The notes under the pieces are model-generated. The model worked only from the letters and a program-made list of their open reading frames with translations, was not told the origin of the DNA and did not search any database. Shown here one piece after another: positions 11,770-23,388 of a DNA stretch of 64,000 nt. Numbering within the stretch: the first letter of the stretch is position 1; each line of letters begins with the position of its first letter. The stretch spans positions 372,001 to 436,000 of the forward strand of contig VZTG01004393.1 in assembly GCA_013397845.1 (NCBI GenBank), read 5' to 3'. Made by a program: the position numbers and the translations under genes. Source of the stretch: Melanocharis versteri (lineage: Eukaryota; Chordata; Aves; Passeriformes; Melanocharitidae).

Positions 11770-14700
11770 ACTTGAACCCATGTTTTCCCTGATAGGCATT
11801 TTGTTTAAACTTGCAGGACTTAATACTTTATTGAGACCAAAATAATCCTGAGACTGTACAATCCAGTTGTTACTTCAGTAACTGAACCCTGTGCCAGAGT
11901 CGAGTATTGTATTTTTAGGTTCCCTGCAAGAAGCATTGTTCATTTTTATCCTTTCAGTGGGTGATCTTTATCTCTGGCAGCCTTTGGGATCTTTTCTTCC
12001 TGTTCAAACACCAAAGACATTCTTATTATTCTTCACTCTAATGAATCCTGTAGCCTTCGGAGTCGGCCACAACTCATTTGGGGAAATTAGTGAAAGGGAA
12101 CAGCTACCAGATGACAATGAGGAGACCTGAGAATGATCCCATTTTCAGGCATGAAAAGGAAGTAGCTGGAAACATACCTGCCATTAGGCACAGCAGGAGC
12201 TGGAAGCTTTGAAACCAACATTGCATAAAGAGAAAGTTCTGCTTTTGGAAAAGTGGAAGATTTTATCTGGATACATAAATCTGTCAATCGCCACATGCCG
12301 TATTTCTCTTTGCAGCAGAGAGGTTTGCAAGGGCTTTACTTTTTCTGTCAACCATTTCAAACACAAAATTCTGTTCTTTTTTCCAGTCAGCCCCGCACAT
12401 CAAGCTCAGGAACACTTGCTGAAAAGCTCTCCCAGCCTTTTATCCTGAGCCCTGTGGAAACCAATTTGAGAGCCATAAACCAGGTTATGTGCAAAATGCT
12501 GATGAAACCATCACTTTCAGCTTTGCATCGCAGCGCTTTGAAAAATTAAAGATCTAGAACTCTCTAAGTCTCCTCCCTTTCCTGCAAGGAGGTTTTTCCA
12601 GTGCTCACAGACCACTGGAACAGAGCAGCCACCAGAAGGTACAAGCAGAATTTGCCAGACTGTATCAAACCATTGAGCCACAAACTCTGTAACCTGCCCA
12701 GAGCCACACACAGTGCCTGGTGAGTGGGGGATATACACCCAGTGTTTCTGTGGCTCCACACCAAGCACACCAAGCTTTGTCCTGGAGCAGCAGGGAGACA
12801 GGCTGGGAATCTCTGAGTTTTGTTCCACCTCCACCATTTGGTGACCTGTTTATACATGAAGCCTGAATGAGCTCATGCTCCCCCAGCTGCATCATGTTCC
12901 AACTCCTGGTGCTCCTGCACCACACTTGCCTACGAAACCGATGGGTCTGAGCATCATCACAAACCAGCACTTTTTGATAATGATCCAAGGCAGCCTACTG
13001 CATCTACCTTCAGTCCTGGAACAAAGGAAGGACATGTTGACAGCCATGAATTTGCAAATGAAAGGCTGCTCCTAGGCAAAGCTGCTGACCAAGCTGGCTG
13101 ATGTGTACCAGTCAGGTGAGAAGGAATAAAAAATGCTGAAGTCAAGTCCAAATACCACACTTCCGCTTTTTCTCATATCTGGTAAACTAAATTTCAAAGT
13201 AAAATAGATTGGCTTAAAGAGGGTGAGACAGGAACCTACAAGTACAAAAGTCTGCAGCCAAGCTTTCCTATTTACATAACATTTATTCCTACACTAGCAT
13301 GAAATCTGGCACAATAAAAAAAAGCAACCTGTAAAATCCGAATATCTTGGACTCCTGGCAAACTATTTTTGGTGAAGCTCACTGTTGTCCCAAAGGTCCC
13401 GGGAAGACAAAAACTTGAATCTCAGGCTGAACAACCTGCCCATCACCAGCTCTGAAAAAGTCTTGGTGTCATTGGTCTTGGTGTCAATTCCTGTCACAAT
13501 TTGTGGCAAGGTCTTCAGAGCTCTTCCACAGCCTTTCATCCAGGATGGAGCACTGTCCTGAATCCTGACTAACCGGGAAGCTGCAGGAAGCCACAGCTAC
13601 CCCTTATAAATGGTAGAAAACCTGAGATCTCCTGTTCTGCTCATCTCACAGAGGTCTCCACCTCCTCACCAAGAGTCAGTCCTGCCTGAGGCTGTGCACT
13701 GGGTATTGAACCCTTCTGTAGCACGAATGCCATTACACAGCCCTGGCTCCCCAGATCAGTTCCTCTATTTGCCTTGGTGTCATTTACCCTTTATTGTGAC
13801 AACCATCATTCCTGTGCAATAAACACCAAGATCTCCTGTAGAAGTACTCCGGTTTTCTTTTTCTTTCTGCCTTATCACAGTTATAGTCCTCTCCATATGC
13901 TGGTAACTCACATGGATGGAGCTCTTCCAGAAAGTAGATAACAATAAAAGGGAAAAAAGAAAAACAAACAACCAAAAGAAACAGGTGAAGGCAATGAAAA
14001 TGGACTGGCAATACAAGCTATAGAACAGAAGATGGCCTGACATGCTGCCAAAGGTAAAAGGAATGGAATCAGGTGCGAGTTACAGATCAAGCAGGCAGCT
14101 ACATCTACAGCTCAAACTGTGATTCCATTTAAGCTGCTCAGACCTCTGCTGATGGGGAAAAAAAAATGGTATGTTAAGGACAACCCTGGGGTAAAAAGTA
14201 CAGAAAACCTGCTCCCAGAGAGTGATGAAACTTCACACAAATTGACCAAATTTAAGCACCCCAAAACCAGAAGAGAAGCTCACACTTTATGGGCCTTCAC
14301 AATTCTAGCCTCACCCCTAGCACTGAATAGGTTCCGTTTCCAGAACCTGACAAAGCCGCATCCTAGAACTATAGAAAAATTGACACCTCCTCCCATCTGC
14401 CCTTAAAAGTACTGCAGCACACTGGCACAGCAGAAGTGAGAACAAGGAGGTGACACTTCTTGCCCTCTCACAGCATGTACCCTTGTACCCTGGAGGAGCA
14501 GAAGGAAGCCCCACAGTTATATGAGTGTAGGAGGCGAAGAAGAGAGGTTCAAGAAACAGACCAAGGCCGGAGGGATGTCCTGACTGCAGAAATGGTGCAA
14601 AGTGGCAGCACACAGACTAGAAAAGAAAACTCCCCCTGCATCTAACAAGATAACAACTCCAGTTTTCAGCAAACCTGGTAAAGCAATGCTTCTGGTAGCA

Positions 14701-15565
14701 AAAGGTAACTCACTGTGTTTCCTCCTCCTGCCACTGCTGGGCCCAGGCAGCCAAGGCTGCTGCAATTCCTCCACACCCCAGGCAGCAGCCAGCTCTAGCA
14801 CAGACTTGAACCTTGCCAGGGCCCTAAGCCTAAGTCAGCACAAATCTACGAAAGCTATTCTGTCACGTGCTTGTACATGCTTGAAAACAGTTAAGTTCAT
14901 GATTTTTCTGGATTTTAAAGGAACAGAATAAGATCAAAGTATTTAAATATTTTGATTGTGAAAGTAACCTTAAAAAACCTTAAAAGGAAGGGAAAGGACA
15001 GAGGTGCATCTATTCTAGCATTTTTAACTATAATGGACAGCATTCTGCAAATTTTAACTTATAGATCAGAATATATCTCAGAGACAATAGCTTCCATGGT
15101 GATTGTCCTTCACCACAGTTTGACAATTGTTTTATATTCCAAGGGCCCCAACAACTGTGGTACCTGAAATGGTAAAGGCCGGCTGGGCTGCTCAAGTTGG
15201 ACGGCAGAAAAAACAGGGCCAGCAAATGGAATGCAGCCTTGGTATTGTCAGACCAAATCAACAAGCTACTCCTGCTATGTTACAGGGGGAAAAAGCCCCA
15301 AACCTCTGAAGCACTTAGAGGTAACTCCAGAGGAGGGCTGAGCAAAATCATTGAAACAGGCCATCCATTCCAGACACAACCATACCAAGCCCTCTCTATT
15401 CTTCCACTAATTCTTTAAATAGCATTCAACTCATCTTCTCATTTTCCATTCTTACTTCAAGCTGATGACTTCCCTGTATTTTATTTTATTTTTTAAAACC
15501 CTCTCCTAAGCAATTATTTTGCCTAACAATTTTTTTATTGCTGGCATGAAACATCTTTAGATTTC

Positions 15566-15580
15566 CCCCTAGAGGGCCAT
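15566..15580 (+). promoter_or_regulatory. CTCF-like binding motif (candidate)
   Basis: CCCCTAGAGGGCCAT fits the CTCF core at about 12 of 15 positions, in the same orientation as the match at 3549. The surrounding 200 bases are AT-rich and hold homeodomain-like CATAATTAAT (15622-15631). Confidence 0.35.
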
Positions 15581-16024
15581 CAACCCTGCCTCTATAACTG
15601 ATTTCTTGGAATCCAGGGGTTCCATAATTAATCTGAGAGATACTTTCTGTAAGGGATGTATGACATTTAGAGCCACAGCAACACTGCCTTTGGTTATGTC
15701 TTGGCTTTGTTTTAATCTTTAATACTGAACTTTACTTCAATCTAAGAAGAACTATGTGAAGTGACTGTTAAATGTTCTTTATTTTCCTCCATCTTGAAGA
15801 GATTTGTTGTTGTTGCTGTAAACAACTTGCACACTTCCTGAAGGCTCCCATGAGTGATTCTGCACAAACACAAACTAATAGGTACCGGATATTAAGTAGG
15901 ACATTCCAATTCCTATCACATTCATTGACTCTTGGCTCCAGACACATTGGAAACCTGTGTCCCAGAAAGTTGGCACACTGAGAAAGGGATCTATGAACAG
16001 TGCAACTTTGGGTCATTTGCATGC

Positions 16025-16048
16025 GGGAAGGGATGAAATCCCTTTCCC
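16025..16048. repeat. Inverted repeat with three-base loop
   Basis: GGGAAGGGAT (16025-16034), loop GAA, ATCCCTTTCCC (16038-16048): a 10-bp GC-rich stem with a single bulged base. It is the most stable small hairpin noticed in the window. No role is known. Confidence 0.65.
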
Positions 16049-19000
16049 TTAAACATGCTGAATTTGCCTTACTATCACCCTAAAATGCCACTTTGCAAAT
16101 GTGGTATGTTTCATTAATCTAGAAAAGATGCAACATCAGTCTCCTTTACATCTTAAATTTGATTGAAAGGGTTATTTTTCTGGGTTCCCCCCTCAATTAA
16201 ACAATATGCTGATCCTTTTTCTTTTTATTAAAGTTGATTTCTTCTTAGGAATAGTAAGGAACTATGTGCTTATTAAATCACACCTTTGAATGAATGCATG
16301 TCAGGCTTTCTATCTGCCCTATCTCTTATTTCAAAACCCACACTTGCTTCTCATGACCCACAAAGAAAGAAAAAATAAAAGGAAACCTCCTGTTCCCCAG
16401 TCAGATTTAAGATTGTCATTCTCTATAGATCTCTTATTCAGGCAACTAGAAAAATTAGCAAAATCACACAGGTTTGGCTTTTTAGTGGGTTTGAGTTTTT
16501 ACTAAGTGTCAAAATCAGTAAGTTCTATCAGTTTCTTTCAAACATAAATTCTGACAAGCGTTGAACTTCAGCTCTTACTTTAACGTCTTTAATTTTCCTA
16601 AATACCTTACTTTATAATGAAGGTGTCCCCCTCCAACTCCAAAAGTTCTTCCTAAACAACAATGCTTAATTACAGAGATGATGACCCTGATCCAAGGGGA
16701 TACCTAAAGATCAACAGCTCTTCTTTCTTTTCTTACTAATTTTCTCAAAAAAAAGCAAACGAACACACAAACAAACAAGAACAACAAACACCCCTCACCG
16801 TTTCCGTAACTTGAAAAGGTGGCAAGACTTAAGACATTAAGCTAGGAAATGTATTTATCACCTGCCTAATCAGCATGTTCTTACAACCTGGGTACATAGC
16901 AAAGCACAGCCTGCTGTCACACCCCTCAGCTATTGCTGCAACCCACTGTCAGCCACCAGTTCAAACACCAGGGTGCACAAAAACTGAACGGCTTTGAGCT
17001 CTGACAGAGGCTCCTCTGCCTGGTCCCCATGAGGAAAAGGCTTTATTCTGCTCGTGTGGGCCAAAATCCAATAAAAAAAGGGCATGGGTACTCTAAGTAT
17101 AACTACAATATGTCTTTCTCTCTACTGAATTAAATGAGATTTTGCCTCATTAATCAACCCAAAATGTTTTACCTAATGAAAACAAGACCAATGTTCACAC
17201 TAATCACTGTATCCTTGTATTTTCTCTCTTCATAGGTCTTCACATAAAAACTAAACACAGTGAAATAAACCCAAAAATTCAGTAAGCTTTAAAATTAAAC
17301 CACAGACAGGTGCTGGATTATTTCTCTATAAATAATTCGATTTTTAGAAGCCATTGTACATAGTTCAGTTCAAGAAGAAAGAATGTCTTTTTTATACACA
17401 CACAAAGGTCCTGGTACTGCGAAGTGTGTGCTGGGCATTTTTCTCAATTCAGTAGGGCTGACGGGAATGGTATGCTGGGGGATTTCACCTCATCTGTTAC
17501 CAAATGAAGGCTGTATAAAGGATACAATTTCAACTCTGTGCCTTCAATATTTCACCATTATGAGAAAAAAAGCAAATCAAAACAAGAGTATGATTTTCAG
17601 TACACACCTGCTGTAAAGCAGCAAAGAAATACATGGCCTGGCATTTACCCTCACTTGCCAAAGTAGCATAATGCCTTGTGATAAAATTATTAACAAAAGA
17701 AAAGAGACATGTCCACAATCCACTGGAGATATTATTTTGATTTTTTAAAATTCTTTCTCATATTCCCTCTCAAAATTGAAACTTGGGATGTTTGACAAAG
17801 TATATAATGTATTTTTTTCCCTAGATTATGATTTGTAATTTATGCAGGCTATCATAATGTGAATAATTAAATGTTGCTTTGCATAGTTTTACTCCTATGG
17901 GTTATGAAAGGAAGAGCATTGGCACTGTCCTGTCATTGCAAATGGTCCTGGATTTCTGATGTCTCATTTCAATTGATGTTAATAAGAAAAAGAATACTCA
18001 GGAAAAATCTGCTGTTGCCACAGCATACAAGAAAAAAGCCTCACAGAATCCCAAAAGGGGGAGGGTGGAAGCAGGCAAATCTCTAATGCATAAAGTAATA
18101 GAGTTTCAAAAGATCTTTACAAGCTGTTAAGTAGCAGTTGGTGAAGAGAAAAAAAATTAAAAATTACCTAAATGGCCACACAAGATTTGGGCAGGACCTA
18201 GACCTTAACTAATATTTCCCCCTTCCGACAATCTGTATATGCCCACACTATGGACTTCAGCTGAACAAAATTAAATTAAATTTTAAAAAATTGAAAAAAG
18301 TGGTGCCACTCCATCTGAAATCATTAGAGAGGTCTGACAGTTTCTTTGGATAATAGAAGTTAAGATACTCATTTCAACAATTTTGGTTTAGACTACACTG
18401 AACTTTACTGACAGAAAATTGCAAACCTTCAGAGGCTCAGCCATCATGGCTAATAAGTACTGCAATGAATCAAACTGATTAACTGGATTCCCTATAGACT
18501 TTCAAAACATTTCCTTGTAATTCACAAGCAAATATACATATGTGCCATGAGCTTGTTAGATAGATGACAAATGAACAGAAAAGCCTCAGTGTACATACAG
18601 CTGTTCTGAGTTTGAAATCCCCTGAAATTCAAAGTCTAGGGAACTCCTCTGGCACTGTTTCCTCCCTTGAACACTTTGGTGAGAAGGCTGAATTTCTAGA
18701 CGAAAACTGCTCATTTGCAAGTGGTTTCCCTCCATCCTGCTGGAGGATAACACATCAGTAAACTCATTAAGGATCAAATCATTACTTCCAAAATTACGGG
18801 GTACTTTTTTTGTGAAAAGTCAGATGTTACAAGTTGGACTGAAAAACAGAGGTGAAGGAAGAAGGATCAGGACCCTTCAAAAAAACCAAGCAGGAAAAAT
18901 AAGAGGACCGTGGGACCTCTCACTGTTTCTGTGAACCCACCAAGTCCTGACAACCGCTCATCTTCTAGAGAAGAACCCGGTATGGAGAAGAATCTCCATG

Positions 19001-20098
19001 CCCAGGGCTGACAGGGCACCAAGCTGGGACCCATTTCTGAGGCCTGCAAAGCACTTAATGAGTGGCTGTGTTGTCTTACCTAGGAGAAGAGGGAAAGGTT
19101 TGTGTGGCACAGCGAGAAGTGAAGCACAGCTCCAAATGTCAGCAGGTGTTCTAATGCATCCTGGGCTATACTGAGAAAGGAACTGAAATATTAGAGAACA
19201 ATGTAACAGCATCAATCATGGTAACTACCTGTTTCACCAGAAAGAGAGGCTGCACAGGAGAGGGTTTGTTCATTACAAATCACTAAGGCACTTGTTAAGA
19301 CTTAAGGAAAACGTTCTTTCTTTCAGAGATGCATTTCAATATCCACAGTGAAGCTACTATATATTTTCTAGAACTATCTGCATTAAATATAAGTCAGAAG
19401 AATTCACATTCCTACCATGCACTGAGAAATAATGTGAAATACTGTATTGTTTTAAACATCCAGCCGTTACCTATTTCCTACTCGCAAGCTGAAGGACTCA
19501 AGGGGAAACTAATTAGGGTTCTATTTTTAGTTAAAGATGCTTAAGTGATAAGTAAAGCAAGGTTCTAATATACCTATTTTTTGCTTACGAAAAATTATTT
19601 TATGTTTTTAAAATGTCCTGCTGTATTGTTTCTTCTTCAGAGAAAGCATATATACACAAATACTTCAAGGTTGTCATCAGTACCTGATAAAAACATGCCA
19701 CCTTTTGCAGCTCGAAAAAAGTATTTAAAGAAATAAAACACGTGGCTTCCATTTTCCACATGAAAATGAGAAACCTCTCCCTCCCACTCTGATTTCCACC
19801 TGCCTTGGGAGTGCCCCCTGCAAACGCAGGGAGCTTGTACAAGGCCCAGGCTTTCCATCTTTCCATCAAAGTGCTGAAAATTACCATATCCACAGCGTTC
19901 TACTCAAATTGGATGGAAGAGCTACAACCATCAGCAATTCAGTTGCACATCTTCGTTCAGTTTCTCCTTATGCCCCATGATGAGCGCACTGATGTGGAAG
20001 GCGACTTCCTATGTTCTGGTCATGAAATATATAGGAGCCAGGGACTGTGTGTGCACATTTCAGGGATGTGGTCTTTTTCTAGCACTAACACTGCCCTT

Positions 20099-20133
20099 GA
20101 AACCATAGCAACTCATCACCCAGTCTGATGTCA
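20099..20133 (+). promoter_or_regulatory. X-box-like site plus CRE-like site (candidate)
   Basis: GAAACCATAGCAAC (20099-20112) is an RFX X-box with one weak position in the left half. TGATGTCA (20126-20133) is one mismatch from the cAMP-response element TGACGTCA. An X-box followed within about 15 bases by a CRE-like X2 site is the arrangement of MHC class II and related promoters, but the Y/CCAAT box and a promoter are not evident. It sits inside a candidate regulatory block at 19850-20240. Confidence 0.35.
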
Positions 20134-20301
20134 CAGTGTTTCAGCTTCAAAGACTAATGCATTCCTTGGGACACCATTAAAATGAAAAAGACAGTTCATT
20201 GTACCATTTGTTAAAGGACTAAGTAAACCTGCTCCTTATAATGAAATATTAAGTAAGTATCACTTCTTAAAGGCCTTGTAATTCATTAAAATAAAAACCA
20301 A

Positions 20302-20312
20302 CCCCCCCCCCC
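20302..20312 (+). repeat. C11 homopolymer
   Basis: Eleven consecutive C flanked by A-rich sequence. It is error-prone in sequencing, so the true length may differ. A second C run (nine C) lies at 27602-27610. Confidence 0.95.
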
Positions 20313-22689
20313 AAACCTTCATGTGAACATGTCAAACAAAGGGAAAACCCTGCATGAAAGTTCTTGCTGGAATTATGACGTTCATCTGTACATATTTGGG
20401 TTTGGATGACACTGTATCAGCTAAAAAGAAGCCTCTTTTAAGGCACCAAACTAAGTTGGTACCTGGGCAAGTTCCAGACAGAGTGAGCCAAGGAGTTAGA
20501 ACAAAGCACAGATTTTCCCTTCCCTCAGCCATCCCTGGCTGCCTCTCCCACTCAGCTGACAAGCAGTTTGCAAAGAAAGGAAACAAGAGCAGTGCATCAT
20601 TTTCCCAGGCTTCTGCTTACCTCAGAGATTCTGGATCACAGTAACTGTAGACTGAGCCTTTATTTACCTAGAGAAATGCTTCATCTTATTGATGAGCTCA
20701 TAAAACCAGTCTCTAGCTGGCGATAACTCCAAACAGCCTCCTCTCAGGCTTTCTTGCCTTACAGAAACAGTTCCCATTCAAGCATTTGCTGCAGCTGAAG
20801 ACTCTCCCTTCTCTGTTTCTGGCAGTGCAGAGGTTAGATAATAATGCCAATGCATCTCCACCTGTAGGACAATTAGGTGCTTCTTATTTTAGTCACCTGG
20901 GAGAGGTGGTGTACTTCACCCACAACTCTTCCTCTACATCCCTCAAGTTATGTGTCCTTCTGTTCCAAAATCTGTAAAAATAGTTCTGTTTAACTCTTTG
21001 GCCAGGTACAAGTGCATACCCATCCCTCCACTTCCTCTGCTCTTGGATACTCCCTTGCATACAATCAGTTGGGTCTTTTCTGAAGTCAGGGACAGGAACA
21101 GGGATGAATATCACTTGGTGAAAGAAATTATTAGAAGAAATAAAGCACTTGCATATTAGTCAATTAGAAGGCAAGAAGTTCTTAAACCAGTTAGCCAGCG
21201 GCTTGCAGCTGGAAAACTGAAACCCAGCTTCATACAAAACACTGCTGTATTTCAAGAGAAATGGTGTTTTTGTCCATCTCCAAGGCATGGGTACCTACTG
21301 TCCTGTCCTCAGCAGCTTCACTCCACCTAGACCTTGGCAGCACAGGAAGAGCCCCAAACCTGTGTTCAGATATCTATGCCCAGAGCTGCCTCAAGGCACG
21401 GAGCAGACGGCTGCCAGCACAGCTGCCAGCAAGGATTGCAGCCACCACAGCTCCTCTCCTGCACGTATCTAAGTGAACACCCTGGAGTTCTGAGAGCCCC
21501 TGGACAATCACAAATGGTGACCTTCCTCACAGAGCCACCTCCCTGCTCCCCATCCAGGCTCCATTCAGTGTCTCCCTCTGGTATAAGGTGGTGCCTTTTC
21601 TCTCCTGTTTTGCTGCTGCCCAGCAGGTAGCAGGAAGTGAAAGCAGGTGGCTCAGAGGAAGCTGCTGCCCACGGGGTGGAGATATGGGTTCTAGGACAGG
21701 ACCAGGGAAGGAATAAAGTATGCCAGAAAAGAGAGGAGATGAAAGTGATTGCCACCCACTTCAACACCCTCTTTAAGCGCTTTGCATCCTCCAGGTTCCT
21801 CCCAAAACAACCCTACACTCAGACATCTTCCCTTTTCATGTCACGCATCTTACCTGCATTTCAAAATGGGATTTTGCTTGTGTGACTCAGAGCCTCAGGC
21901 TGTGCCTCTCTCGGATGAACTTCCTCACCTGAACACACACCTTCCATCTAGCAAAAATATTCCTCCCACTCGAGACTACAGAGCAAAGGTAGTGTGACGT
22001 GGCACCTGTTTGTCACCTCTCTTGGATCTGTTGTCTCTGCAGTTTTAACTCTTCCTTTTTAAAACTCAGCAGAAAATATTTCAACATATTTAGCATTTCA
22101 GCTGATGAAGGGGCCCTAATTTTTATTTTTCTTCTTCATTAAAAACACCTTTGTCAAACTTACTTAGAGCATGACCAGAGATCATCTCTGTGTCAGAGGT
22201 CAACTGGAAAAATCAGCTGTTCCTTCTCTTACGGCAGCTCCTCTGCTTTTGTACATATTCTGTGGAAATGACTCATTAATTTCTCCAGCATGTGGGAAAA
22301 CCTCTTTCCTCTTCATTTTTCTAACGAAAGATTTTTCTTCTTAAAAAAGATATTCTTCCTACTCAAAACAAGATGGGATATTAAAGTACAGAATATGTCT
22401 TATTCCTGGTGGGTGTGAAAAGATGTCTTTTATTAGGATACACATCATCACCCATACATGAAACAATTTTTCCCTCTTGACAGTAGAGCTGTTTGCTCAA
22501 TTTCCATTAATGATTCTCACCAAATTTTTAACCTCTTTTTACTTTCCTACTGATATTTTGAGGCACACTGAGGGCTTCTTATATTTGGAGAACAATTCTG
22601 TACTTTGTCAGTTCTATTTTATTTAGTAAGCCAGACAGCTGGAAACCTGGATAAAAGCTCAGCCCATTTATTTTTACTCTCAAGTATTT

Positions 22690-22740
22690 CAGAGAAATAC
22701 TCTCCCATTTCTCCCAGAGAAATACCCTCTACCATTTCTA
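22690..22740 (+). repeat. Imperfect tandem duplication, about 25-bp unit
   Basis: Two adjacent copies start with CAGAGAAATAC at 22690 and again at 22715, both continuing into a CTC...CCATTTCT segment with a few substitutions. It is a local slippage-type duplication in pyrimidine-rich DNA. Confidence 0.8.
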
Positions 22741-23369
22741 AATCAGAGGAAGTCAGTGACTATCATTTCTCCTATTTTCCTTCTGAACTCCCGCTCCACA
22801 GAGGACTATATGCTCCTCCCTAATTTTAATTGTCAGGCAAATGTTTGAGGTATATGTGAACTTCAGTTTCAGCTCAGTGTGATAGAGAAAAAGGATACCT
22901 AAAACACTTTGCCAGGAAAAACAACTATCCTTAACAGAAAAATGCGATATTCTAAAACTGCCTGTAGTTCAATGACAGCTATCAGACAAACTGAAGTGGT
23001 GTCTGGGGCTAAGTAGTGATGTATCATCTCTTTGGGCACTACATTAAGACACAATGGGAGGACAAAACTAAAAAAGAATACAATTAGTATGGAATATCAG
23101 CATCAAGTAGGGAGATATTCTTTGGCAACAAAGAGAGTTCATTTCCTTGGAATACATCAATTGGAAATATCCAAGTGAGAGTGCAGGTACACAATTTTTA
23201 TTATTTAAAATCACTGACAAAAATATTTAGATTTTTCAAGTACCAAGAATAATCCAAAGCATCCTCTAAGTATTTGTGTGACTGAGAAATCCCATACAAG
23301 AACCAGGACTCCACTGGGCACTCCCATGGAGAGCTGTCTCAGCCCAGGTGAATGCATGAACACTGGCTT

Positions 23370-23388
23370 CTACCTACCTACCTACCTA
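23370..23388 (+). repeat. (CTAC)n microsatellite
   Basis: Between four and five uninterrupted CTAC units. Short, probably weakly polymorphic. Confidence 0.9.

Noticed and set aside
13400..13850. Possible LTR ending with an AATAAA signal near 13820
   Set aside because: No paired terminal TG...CA, no target-site duplication and no second LTR were found.
20621..20667. Minus-strand exon-like segment with CTGAG|GTAAGC donor
   Set aside because: The acceptor lacks a polypyrimidine tract and the 47-base open frame is expected by chance. AGGTAAG words occur about six times on this strand, close to expectation.
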